Shown in pieces: positions 1 through 10,797 of a stretch of 64,000 nt of DNA. A program made the translations under genes and the position numbers. Each line of letters opens with the position of its first letter. The first letter of the stretch is position 1. The stretch is taken from NCBI GenBank assembly GCA_025765615.1, contig JAIVFJ010000067.1:62001-126000 (forward strand), written 5' to 3'. A model generated the notes under the pieces. It saw nothing but the letters and a program-made list of their open reading frames with translations. It was not told the origin of the DNA and did no database searches. This DNA is from Zopfochytrium polystomum (Eukaryota; Chytridiomycota; Chytridiomycetes; Chytridiales; Chytridiaceae).

Positions 1-1633
1 CGGTGACCGCGGTGTGCGCGAGAATCATGACGGCCATCCAGATGCCGATTTCAAAGCGCTGGTCGGCCATGATGGTCATGATTTGACGCGTGACGGTCAG
101 GTCCAGAAAGTTGTTCCACTGCTGGCGGAGGTACTTTACGATAGGGTGCTCCCTGTTGAGCTCGGAGCTGACGGAGCGGCGGCGGCTCTGCAAGCGGGAG
201 ATCCCCGCGCCGAGACGCACAGACCCCTCGCGGCCCCCGTTGTCGCCCGGCTGCGACCGGCGAACGAAAATGCTGCCTCGCGCTCGGAGATACGAGGGAC
301 GAACGGCTTCACCATCTTGGACGGAGCTCCTGCCGCTCAAGTTCTCGTTGGAGCCAGAGACCGATTTTTGGAGGAGAGGATGCGCTGCAGCCGCAGCAGC
401 GAGCTTTTGCAGCTCGGCGGCCTCCTTTGAGTCGCTTTTTTGAGACTGCGCGATGGACGAGTCGGACGCCGCGTTGACATCACCGACGGGCGCCGGGGCG
501 GCGGCGGCGACTGTTGCGTTCACCGAATTGCGGGCGGTCGTTGCAGCAGGGACCGGACCGGCGGCGGGGTCGTCCCGTTGGTCGACGTTTTCGACCTCCT
601 GGTCGCCGGCGGAATCCACGCTGGAAGACGACGCTTGGATGCTTCCCGAAACGCTCGATTCGTCGGTCGAGATCACCTCGGAGCGGGTCCATGACTGCTC
701 TCCGAGCTTGGAGCGGCGTCTGATGAGGCCGATCCCGGGCGGGGTCACCCGCAGCGGTTGCGTGTCGGAGACACCCTCAGCGTCGGCGCTTCCGCGGCCA
801 GGACTGTCAAATTTGCCCCTGGCGGAGAAGACGTCGGACGCCGTTGCTGAGCCGCTCCCGGACTGAGTGTCCTCGTCGATGACGGCGATGGGGACGCCGG
901 CGGGGTGGGCGCGCGGATGTCGCGGCGACGAGACGGGTGAGCCGCCACGGCGGCGGGCGTCGGAGCCCACGGCGCCGGCGTCGTTCACGCCCTCTGCGGA
1001 GCCGGTGGAGGCGCGGCGAAGCGAGTCACGCTTGACGAGGCGCAAGTGGAGCGGGATCGGCACGACGGCGGAGCCGTCCGCGTTGGCGGCGTCGGCGGAA
1101 TTCTCGCGCGTCCGGTTGTTTCGGAGCGGGCGGTACACGGGCTCGTCGCTGTCGCTGGAGCGACGCGACTCGGAGGAAGGGGTTGGCGGGTCCGGGGCGA
1201 AGCGGATCGATGCAGTGCGCGACGCGCGCGTGTTGGGCGATTTGTCGCGCATGGCCGAGGCGCGTGGTGCGGTGATGTTCGCCGCGGAGCTGACGGGGGC
1301 CGTGAGGCCGTCGCTGCTCTTTGACGCGATGTCGCCGGTGGAGCCGGTTGCGCGAGGCGCGCGGCCCGAGTCGCGCAGCGAGTCGTACACGGAGGCGAAG
1401 AAGGCCGAGGACGCCGTTTTCGGTCCTGGCTTGCTGGAAGATGAAGGCTCGTCGAGCGACCCGGAAAAGCGGCGCCGCGGGTGGTAGGCGCGACCGGGGG
1501 AACTCCCGGCCGATCCTGACGAGCTCGAGCTGCGACGAGACGCGCCAGACGCAACACTGAGACTGGAGTTGGCGACCGGTGAGATATCTTTGGATGGCGG
1601 ATTGGACCCAGACGGTGGTGTGGGTGGTTCCAT
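1..1633 (-). CDS. Ser/Pro-rich protein entering a membrane region, partial (possible ion channel)
   Basis: An open frame runs without a stop from an ATG at 1633 to the left edge of the window, giving about 544 residues, so the 3' part is missing. A stop lies in frame about 15 codons upstream of the ATG, which supports this start. The first ~480 residues are low-complexity, rich in Ser, Ala, Pro, Arg and Asp, and look disordered. The last ~50 residues change character: a conserved-looking amphipathic stretch (HPIVKYLRQQWNNFLDL) leads into a hydrophobic segment (FEIGIWMAVMILAHTAVT) that reads like a first membrane helix. The Phe-Glu start followed by a hydrophobic helix resembles S1 of voltage-gated cation channels. 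That is a resemblance by eye only, and any polytopic membrane protein would fit. It is divergent from IFT144, with 0.9 kb between start codons. Confidence 0.6.
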   Translation of the reverse strand, partial: MEPPTPPSGSNPPSKDISPVANSSLSVASGASRRSSSSSGSAGSSPGRAYHPRRRFSGSLDEPSSSSKPGPKTASSAFFASVYDSLRDSGRAPRATGSTGDIASKSSDGLTAPVSSAANITAPRASAMRDKSPNTRASRTASIRFAPDPPTPSSESRRSSDSDEPVYRPLRNNRTRENSADAANADGSAVVPIPLHLRLVKRDSLRRASTGSAEGVNDAGAVGSDARRRGGSPVSSPRHPRAHPAGVPIAVIDEDTQSGSGSATASDVFSARGKFDSPGRGSADAEGVSDTQPLRVTPPGIGLIRRRSKLGEQSWTRSEVISTDESSVSGSIQASSSSVDSAGDQEVENVDQRDDPAAGPVPAATTARNSVNATVAAAAPAPVGDVNAASDSSIAQSQKSDSKEAAELQKLAAAAAAHPLLQKSVSGSNENLSGRSSVQDGEAVRPSYLRARGSIFVRRSQPGDNGGREGSVRLGAGISRLQSRRRSVSSELNREHPIVKYLRQQWNNFLDLTVTRQIMTIMADQRFEIGIWMAVMILAHTAVT

Positions 1634-2539
1634 TTTGGACGATATGGACTTGACGTCAATAACCGCTTGACTCTGTTAAACGGGTAACAGGGTAAAAATT
1701 TGTCGTAATGTATGGTCTTCCAGCAGCCGCAATAGCCTGATCAAAACGATCGCTGGTCGCACTATTTCGTGAATACGCTTCAGGAACTGGAGTGAGGGGC
1801 ATTGTAATAGTGCCCTTTTGTGCAAAACCTCCCCACATTTGCTCACATCGCATTTTTTCGAGGCTTGTCAATCTGGAAACTGCCTCTGCATTATCTCAGC
1901 CGTGAAACCCGGCAGGTCGCAGTATTAGTCACCGGTTGAGCTGTTGGAGGGAGAGCAATTAGGGAGTGAGCTTGAGAAAGACAGAGCTATTAGGAGACAG
2001 GGATTTTGTGCATGTTTGTGCGCGCGCGCATTTAGCCCCAGATGTAACGAGCTCCGAATGTATTTCCTTCGCCTCGGTCCAACAGCAAACGATCGCAGTA
2101 CTGCTTCTGCTGAATTTGGCCATTTTAAAGTAAATGAACTAGGACGAATAGCGATAATTTCCTGTTGCTGTTAGGTGCGGGCAAGTGCGTCCGGCACAAA
2201 TCCATCGCCCCTCCACTTCCACCATCATGTCGTGTCTTCGTGATCAATCGAACGTTGTGGTTTGCATCACGTGACAAGCTCAGTTTGTCTCAAAACTGCT
2301 GCCCGCAAAACTGCTACGATTGGGTCTCCGACGAGGCTCAAACGAACACCTCTGTACCCCGAGATTCCCCCGCTCAACTGAGGACTGATGAATGCAAGTT
2401 GCTCATTCTGCTTCATCCGTAAAAGATTCGCTTTTCTTTTTCTATTGTGTTAGGAATCGCACTCCCAACTGGATCTTCCCGACTGTACTCTCCTGCAAAT
2501 CGCGACTAATCTTCACTTCGCTGGTTACGTATTTGCTTC
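1634..2539. other. Intergenic region between two divergent genes
   Basis: About 0.9 kb separates the start codon of the partial minus-strand gene from the IFT144 start. Only short unsupported frames are present. It probably holds both promoters. The one clear palindromic site is TCACGTGA at 2267-2274. I saw no convincing RFX X-box. Confidence 0.6.
2267..2274. promoter_or_regulatory. TCACGTGA palindrome (bHLH-type E-box) upstream of IFT144
   Basis: A perfect 8-bp palindrome with a CACGTG core lies about 270 bp upstream of the IFT144 start codon in the divergent promoter region. This core is bound by Cbf1/USF-type bHLH factors in fungi and animals. The same core occurs three times directly before the CDC23 start in this window. 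Function is inferred from motif and position only. Confidence 0.3.
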
Positions 2540-5500
2540 ATGCAGCAAGTGTTCACTATCCCCTCCTCCTTTCACTCTGCGCCTTCATCTGGCACCGTCA
2601 CGGAAAATGGGCTAGTGTTCAGATGGCAGAGGACTCTCTCGTACTTTCTAGCTACGGCTGGGTAAGTACCACGGCTCTCTGGAGAGGATTTCTGCTGATC
2701 TTTAATTCGTGATCAAACGCGAAACATCCCCATCACAGCTCCAACAACACCGTTAATATCTTCGATCGCCATGGATCGCGTGTAGACTATTTCAACCTCA
2801 ACACGTGAGTACTTTTAGCCCGTCCTTTGCGTATCTTGCACCTTTGCGGGAGCAGCGGCGTTGCTAATCTGCTTCCCTGCCAAGTGCGCTCACTGCCATG
2901 TCGTGGACACCGAATGGAGAGTTTCTTGTAGCGATCGGTGAAAATTCTTCGATGCTCTTCCTCTGGGATGCAACGTCTCGGAAGCCTCTCCCGCAGATCG
3001 ACACCAACATGAAAGGACTTGCGGTCGTCGACTGGAATGAAAGCAGCGAAGTGGTACCTGAATTTTCGCCGAATTTTCTTCTTTCGATTGAGCGACTGAG
3101 TACGGGGGTGGCCTGACGTGAACCGTGTCCTTTCCAGCTCGCGGTAGGAACAGCGAAAGGAAACCTACTCCTGTACAACCGGACCACGTCCAAAAAGATT
3201 CCGATTTTGGGCAAGCATTCGAAGGCAATAAACTGCGTAAAGTGGAGTAGCGAAAACATTCTCGCTTGTGGAAGTCTCGATAATTCGGTAAGTAGATACT
3301 GAACGGAGGGGAAACCAAGAATGCTGAGCTTTCTGTGGGACAGTTTTCGCTCACAAATTTGGAAGGAGATACAATATTTCAAATGGGGCTGAAAGGAGAG
3401 CCCAGTTCTCTCAAGGTCAGCAAGATCCTCCGTTGTTGTTGGACGCGCTAATTCTCATACGCTCCATTCAGTGGTCGTTCATGGCCACAGAAACAAACTC
3501 TACTCCGACGCCTGTTCTTTCTATGGTCTTGTCGAACAAAACATTGTTTTTTCACTCAGTCTACGCACCAAAATCACCCATAGAGCTGGCATTCCAGCCT
3601 AAATATGGTGATATTGTCTCGTATAGCTGGTTCGGAGAGGGGTTTATTATTATTGGTTTTGCAACGGGATATTTTATCGTGGTTTCCACAAGTAAGGAGG
3701 AAGGGTGGCCCGTTTCGCCGAGCGGCATCGAATAATCGTCTTTCTTTCACGCATTCACAGACCTTAATGAGATCGGACAGGAGCTTTTTCAATCCAGGAC
3801 ATTCAAGGACTCCCTAGATAGTCTTGCTGTGTCATCGTCCCTCTCAAAAGTTGCAACCTGCGGCGACGGCAGCGTAAAAGTGTATGAGCTGAACGATCTC
3901 AAAGATGTGTACGCCATTATCAATTTGGACGACGATCGCGGCAGTCTTGCATCGCTGGAGTGGACTGACGATGGAGGTTTTCTTAGCGTTGGGACTAAAG
4001 CGTGGGTTCTTTTGTTTTAGCCTTTCCTTTCTCAAAATGATGCTCGTCTATTTTCTTTGCCGCTCACGGCATTCTGTTTAGAGGGAAGATCTACACGTTC
4101 CTCTCAAAGCTGCCCATACTCGGCGGATCTTATGACCACTGCCTCGTGAGTAAATTCAAATAGTCTGCCGTGACATGACCCAAATCTGACTGCGCTCCGA
4201 TTCCGTCGTTCCTTCAGGCATACGTCACAGCTCTCCGCGAAGTAACGATTTCCGAGCTGGTACTCACAAACCCGGCGACCACGAGCTCTGCAGCCTCTGC
4301 TCTCACACACCCAGCGGCTTTGTCGACGTACAAGGTGGACCTGGATGTGGAGCCGGGGATCGTGGCGGTCGGTCCGCGACATTGGGCTGCCGGCCTGAAC
4401 AACACAGTGACGTTCTATTGGGGCGGCTGGGCGAAGCAGATGCAACCTTGGGCGAAACCAGACGTGGACGGAACCCCCAAGGGGCTAGCGCCGGGCCAGA
4501 TCGTGCAACACAAGGTGAGCGCTCCTGTAACGGTACGTTAAATTCATGGCCAAACGCAGGAATATATTGGGACGGTTCAACGGATATCGTTGAATAATAC
4601 GATGGCAGCGGTGGTGTTCACTGACGGGAGGATGCAAGTCCATTCCATAGATTATCCAGGTCACCGCAGGCCGTTACCCGTTCTGATGATTTCTAACCTA
4701 AGTCTTCTTACTTACCATCCGGCTGGTGGCATTGAAACAGGCAGAAGCCAGCAGAACCAGTCGTTCCAAAAGATATTCCCAGACAAGGAAGTCTTGCGCA
4801 CGGCAAAGAATGGCTTTGAAATAACCTCGGTCATTTTGACCAACGAGCTTCTCATCTACGGAACGGCAAACGGCTGCATTCACCATTACTCTGTCGAGGA
4901 CTGGGCTCTGGTTAACGAGCTCCAACACCCAGTCTGTTATTATCATTTTCTTTTCTATTTGCTTGCTTCTGACAGTGAATCTCCAGGCTGGTATCGCTGC
5001 TCTTTTCCTTCAACCCAAACGAACACGACTTATCTTGAAGGATGACAACAGCGACTTTTTCATCATCGAGCCTTTGAGTGAGGACAACAATCCCATTCCA
5101 AACATCCCATGTAATCATCGGATTTGCCGTCGATAATGCGCGCACTTACATTGGGCTTTGTCCGTAACCTCTTTGTTTTATTAAAGCAAACACCGCGGGG
5201 GCCATTTGGGAGCTGGGCGGGCATCCGGGACGGGCAATTTTCGTCACGTGGGACGAAAGCTTTATTTCAACTCATGCATATCAGCCACTCACGATCAAGG
5301 GTCCGCAGTGTCTGACACTGGGAACAACCAAACTACCACACGGCCTCAAACCAGTAATGTTTTCAAAGGGCCAGGTCGTTTGCCAGGTACGAGATTGTGA
5401 TCTGCGTTTTCGCGCGAAATTGTCCTCACGCTGAACACAGACGCCGTCGGGAAAACTAACTTCGGTTACTTTGTCGACGCACGAAGCTCTGAATGCCAAG

Positions 5501-8500
5501 GCATTGGTTCAGGAGGCGGAGATGGCACAGGGAAAAGCGCTTCAGCTGGCTTTAACGCTTGGCAGAATGAATGGCAAGCCTATCTGTTTTGTGGGCCCAG
5601 GGAGCCGGGGGGGCGAGGGAGAAAGACGGGATGGGAAATGGAGATGAGAGATGATAGTGGTTTTCCTCGAACCTCCTCTTGCTAAAGCATGTTCCCTCTC
5701 TCCACAACCTGCAGAAATCTGGTCTTTGTCCAGCAGCATCACAGCTCGCAAACCATGGATGATGACTGCTGAGGCGGCGCTCCACACGCTTGACATCGCG
5801 ACGGCTAAGCGCATCTATCGCCAAATCCTCCACGACACCGGCGCCGTAATGACACTGACGGCTCTCGAAACTTCGGATCGAAGAGTGCGAGTAACTCCGT
5901 CGTCATCATCACTCTCGTCCTCAACCTCCGGCGGCGGAATGGCAACCTCACCGCTCCCGTCGCAGATGGGAAGCAACCGCGGGGCACCAGCGGAGGACAA
6001 GCTGTCTCTTGCGGGGCACATCTGCGTAATTTTTGGCGACTTTGAAAAAGCGCAGGACCTTTTTCTGCGATCGTCTGATCCCGTCGCGGCCCTGGAGATG
6101 CGCCGCGACCTCATGCAGTGGGACCAGGCCTTGAAACTAGCCGAGCGGCTGGCCCCCGAGCAGGTGACTTTCGTCGCCCGCGAGTATGCCACCCGCCTGG
6201 AGTCCGATAAGCGCTTTCCCGACGCGTTGGAAATGTACGAGCGCGCGCTCCAGGCATCGTCAGAAGCAGGTGCTGCTGCTGCCGCAGCGGGTGTAGGGGC
6301 GGGTGCATCCGTCGTCTCCCTGCAAAAGTATTCCGGGAGGGGCATGGCCGAGATGGAGGAGCATCAGGTCATGTGTTCGGCAGGAATCACGAGGATGACG
6401 TTCAGACTAGGCGATGTTTCCCGTGGAATGAAGATGTTGGCTGGGACCGACGATCCGAAGCTGCTGTCAGACTGCGCGGGAATCCTTGAGGGGATTAAAA
6501 TGTACAACGAGGCCGGGGGGCTGTACGAGAGAGCTGGAGCGTGGGAAAAGGCAGCGGATGTATACATCAAAGGTGAGAACTCCGCATAAGCTAAAGGCGC
6601 AATCTCAAAGGTTACGACTACGAACAGGTAAAATGTGGAACAAAGTTGGTGCCTTGCTGGACAAAGTAACAAGCCCAAGAATTTTCCTCCAGTTTGCCAC
6701 GGCCAAAGAAGGTCTTTTTCTTCACTCTCTTGAATTTTTATTCTCTTTGCGAATTACTTCTTACCGATTTCAACAGCGATGAAGCAATACGCCGAAGCGG
6801 CAGCGGCGTATGAACGTGGAAAAGACTATGAAAACCTCGTTCGAATCTACGTGGAACATCTTCAAAACATCGATGGGGCCGTTAAAATCGTGCGAGAGAC
6901 CCGCTCACGAGAGTCTGCCAGAATTGTCAGCAAGTTCTTCCAAGGAATGCGTGATTACAGGAGCGTCGTTGAATTCTTACTGATGGCGGGAATGGTCGAC
7001 GATGCGTTTGAGCTTGCTCAGGTATTCTCGCAAGATTGGATTTATTGGTTTATTCCAACGTTATCTAGCAACACGGTGTAATGGAGCACTTTGCCGAACT
7101 CATGAAAGACGACGCAACTACAGAGTTGTGTAAGTGAGATAACTTCATCTCCAATATTTCGTCGGCTTTGACCCGGAATTGCCATTTTCGACAGTGACTT
7201 TGATTGCAAACTACTTTGAGACGAATAATTCCTTCTTCCTTGCGGGGAAACACTATCTCAAGGCCAAAAACTACGCAAGAGCTTTGGGGATGTTCACCAG
7301 ATGTCCCGCAAACGACGGAAAGTCTGTGGAGCTGGCGATTGAGGCGGTTGGACTTGCACGCAATGACGCGCTTACGCACGAGCTAATAGACTTTTTGATG
7401 GGAGAAACGGATGGTATTCCAAAGGTAAACATTTTTAGATTTTCCAGCAATTGACACAAGTATTCCCCGGAAGGACGCAAAGTACATTTTCAAACTATAT
7501 ATGTCCTTGGGATCCTTTAAAGACGCCGCGCGTACTGCAATTATTATTGCTCGAGAAGAGCAAGCACTAGGTTTGGAAAGTCGATATACATGAAAAGTTC
7601 TTGATTATTGTCGATTTCTGGCCAGGCAATTACCGAGCGGCGCACGATTTGCTCCTGGATAACTTCAGGCAGCTCAAGAAGTGCAAGGCAAAAGTCCCTG
7701 CCGATCTCGAGCGAATGCTTATGCTCCTCCACAGCTACATCTTGGTGAAGGTGGGGCCGAATTTTTAGACAAAACGCTCAACGTGCTGAAATGATTGTGA
7801 AGACACTAATAAGGGCCAACGAACACGAGCAAGGTGCTCGAATGCTGATTCGGGTGGCTCACAACATTTCACGGTTTCCTTCACACGTTGTGCCAATCCT
7901 CACCTCGACCGTCTTGGAGTGCCACAGAGCAAACTTCAAGAAAGAGTCCTTCGAGTACGCTGCGATGCTGATGCGCCCCGAGTACCGCAATCTCATTGAC
8001 GCCAAGTACAAGCGCAAGATTGAGCAAATCGTACGGTATGTAGTGCTGACTCTCGAACAAATTGTCGCGCACTGTTAACAACTTGACGATTGCGCCCCGT
8101 TTTCGACTGTTGCAGCCGTCCCGATAAGGACGAGACTCCAAACCAGGAGCCCCTGACGCCGTGCCCCTTTTGCGAGAGCTTGCTACCAGAAACCACCATG
8201 GATTGCGGCGAGTGCAAGAATCATTTGCCGTACTGCATTGCCACGGTTTGACATGCCTTTCTCTCCTCTCGCTTTCACACTCCCGTTTTCTATCTTTCTC
8301 TGCGGGTTTCTAATTAATTTGTCCCAAACTGGCTTCAGGGTCGGCACATGGTACTTGAACAGTGGTCCACTTGCCCTTCGTGCGAGTTTCCAGCGCTCTA
8401 CGAGCCATTTAAGGCTCTGGTGGCCAAAACTGGGGCCTGTCCAATGTGCCTCAATACCATGAAGGAGGAGGACGTCAAACTTGCGACCAACGCGAAAGAG

Positions 8501-8890
8501 CTCTTGCGAGGAGTCGCAGAGCGTCGAGAGGCCGATCAGCTGACCAGGTCGGAGGACGACGAGGGCGGAGAATACGACCGGGACGGCGGCAGAGGCGGCG
8601 CGGCGGGAATGGCCGGCGTAGCATCTGGTGGGGCTCTCATGGAGTCATCGGCGAGGCAGCTGGAGGCGGCAACGACGCCGGCGTCCAAAGTGGCGATGGC
8701 CGGTGCTCCCCACGCAGATGCACTATTTGGTGCGGTGCCTCCAACGGCGGCTGCAGGAATGGGCATGCCGGGCGGCATTATGGGAGGAGGCGGCTTGGGG
8801 GAACCAATGCTCAATAGCAGGCTACCGACAGCGGCGCCGGCGGCAGCAACGGCGTCGAGTTCGGCGTCGGCTGGTGGATGGAGAATTTGA
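2540..8890 (+). CDS. WDR19: Intraflagellar transport protein IFT144 / WDR19
   Basis: IFT144 is a core subunit of IFT-A, which drives retrograde, dynein-2-dependent transport inside cilia and flagella. The conceptual product from many short exons follows the family end to end. An N-terminal WD40 region comes first ([49 protein letters not shown]), then a second beta-propeller part, then a long TPR-like alpha-solenoid ([37 protein letters not shown]). A cysteine-rich end carries [28 protein letters not shown] and [10 protein letters not shown]. The start at 2540 is chosen because its frame (MQQVFTI...) leads directly into the conserved first strand; a later ATG at 2623 is in another frame. Introns include 2662-2738, 2805-2884 and 3054-3137. 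The last ~130 residues after the cysteine motifs form a Gly/Ala/Asp-rich tail not typical of animal WDR19. Overall length is close to the family's ~1,340 residues. Confidence 0.95.
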
Positions 8891-9634
8891 CATTTTACAG
8901 CGTTGTAATAAGAATAATTGGTTCACCAAAAACGTAGACTGATTGCGAGTTCTGACGTCGGATACTGCTGAGGCGCGCAAATCCAAGGAACTGTATTTCA
9001 AGTACGAATAGCGCATTCAATCCAGATTTCGGATTTTCGTGTGTTTATTATCTTCGATGCGGTACCGCAAGGCCAGTCTTGCCCAAGACATCAATTCGAA
9101 CACTAAAGACTGTGGGCGCAAAAACAATTTCGGCAGTGTGAAGAGTTCAATTCAAGAAATCATCTGTCACCCGAGTTTTTCGGCAATTTAAGGCAAAAAT
9201 CTCAGAGGTAACTATTCGTATGGCGGCTTCGGCTCTCGTACTCACTCTCTATTGGTTTTCATCTCCTTGCTCATCTCCTCTGTCACTACTCTTTTTAACT
9301 TGCTTTCGCCCACACTGCACTAGAAGAACTGTCGACCCCATACATGATTCACTCGAAAACTCCATGATGAGTATGAGTGCAATGAAGTGATCATGGCTCA
9401 GGAATTATTTCTACTACAACTTCAGGGTGAAGCATATTGATGTTGTGTCTGGCCTGTGGATCAAACCTCGGGAACCTGCCAAGCACTTGTATAGCACTTA
9501 AATACCCTCAGGAGGTATAAACTTGTCACAGAACCTTTCATAAAGTGCTACCAATATCTGTATACTCTAGCAGTAACACCCCCCAACCCACTTTGCCTCA
9601 GTGACTCACTTTTTTTACACCAAGATCTTTGCAA

Positions 9635-9662
9635 CAGAAACCAGTAAACAGAAACCAGTAAA
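9635..9662. repeat. 14-bp unit, two tandem copies
   Basis: The unit cagaaaccagtaaa occurs twice back to back without mismatch. It lies in the gene-poor region between IFT144 and the epsin gene. No function is evident. Confidence 0.8.
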
Positions 9663-10270
9663 CCAACATGGACCAGTCTCCCTTTCACAGACTTTCTTAA
9701 TGGTTTGACTCTGAAACCAGATTATTTGGCTCAGCAATGGGCATCACCGCCCACCAGGATGGACAACCACCTTACAGGTAAGTTCATATCTTGGCACTGG
9801 AGAAAACTTTCTTTGAAAAAGAGAAACTTCTTTCCATAAATACTTTGACATGGATGGATGCCTGACTCAGTGAAAGACAAGCAGAAGAAAAGTTGATGCA
9901 TAATGATGATCTGCACGCTACCGTTAGGCGAGCATCACAGACCGACCATCACAGGGTAAAAAACCCTTATAATTATCTGTAGGAAGAACTCTGTCACCAA
10001 TGGAGGCAAAAAGGACACCGACGTCGCAAGGCAACAACAGGACGGGCGTGAGATAGCACGCCGATGCTGCGCAGCGACATTGATCATCGATTGAACTCCA
10101 TCATTTCGAGACGACGACGAAGGCAAGAAGGAGTGTCGATGTCGCGTATTGACATCAGGACACCGTAAGATACCATCGTTGTACAACAATGGAAGGAGAT
10201 AGAACACTGATGACCTAGAGTTGACAGTAGGATGGAGGTTGGATATGATTGAGTATTCCACATTCACAGT

Positions 10271-10319
10271 TGAAATGATGGGAGTGTAATTATGAATGTG
10301 TTACACTCCCATCATTTCA
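10271..10319. repeat. Perfect 19-bp inverted repeat (hairpin), 11-nt loop
   Basis: TGAAATGATGGGAGTGTAA at 10271-10289 is exactly complementary to 10301-10319, with an 11-nt spacer. It could be a transposon end, a solo LTR remnant (LTRs often begin with TG and end with CA) or a foldback element. Nothing else needed for a complete element was seen. Confidence 0.85.
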
Positions 10320-10797
10320 TCTATGAGAGTCTGATAATTGGGCCTACGCTGTTGTTCCCCCTCCACTAGACGCTATAGCTAGATTTAATTGAAGATCTCA
10401 TGGAGCCCAGGTCTGCATTGGCAGTGGCTTGCTCTTTCCATGGGCATTGTGTAGCACAAGAACTGCCAGCCACAATAGGTTTGGGTCCAACTTGTGCCTC
10501 TTGCCAGTCAGTTCTGCCTTAACAGTGTGCGTCAGAAAAAGCCGTTGAGCCAAACAAAGGAATGGCCAACGCAGCACAACCTGCAAGCATCGCGCTTCGC
10601 CCTCTTTAAAAAGTCCAACTGTATATTTGACGAATAACCGAGAGGGTGCCCAACTGTTTCCAGTGTTTTTGGACGAGGAAAACAGTGAGACGGAGACAAA
10701 ATTGTTGGGGGAAAGAATGCGACTGAAAAACACACAAAGAAAAAGAGGAAAAAACAGGATCGAACTATAATCAATCTTACAAAAAAAAAAAAAAAAG

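Larger units (their letters stand above)
8891..10797. other. Gene-poor 1.9 kb stretch with small repeats
   Basis: Base composition drops towards AT and no frame has family-like content. Two small structures are visible: a 14-bp unit repeated head to tail at 9635-9662 and a perfect 19-bp inverted repeat at 10271-10319. The short minus-strand frames at 9935-10267 and 10398-10733 have no recognisable domain. Decayed transposon sequence is possible but not shown. A run of about 16 A sits directly before the epsin ATG. Confidence 0.5.

Noticed and set aside
2150..2190. GTTGCTGTTAGGTGC as a possible RFX X-box before IFT144
   Set aside because: Only the left half resembles the X-box; the right half does not form the needed RGYAAC, so it is not supported.
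2623..2661. ATG at 2623 as the IFT144 start
   Set aside because: It is in a different frame from the conserved [15 protein letters not shown] segment; the ATG at 2540 is in frame and matches the family's N-terminus.
9935..10267. Possible LTR-retroelement remnant with primer-binding site
   Set aside because: The inverted repeat and nearby bases are suggestive, but no second LTR, target-site duplication or reverse transcriptase remnant was seen.
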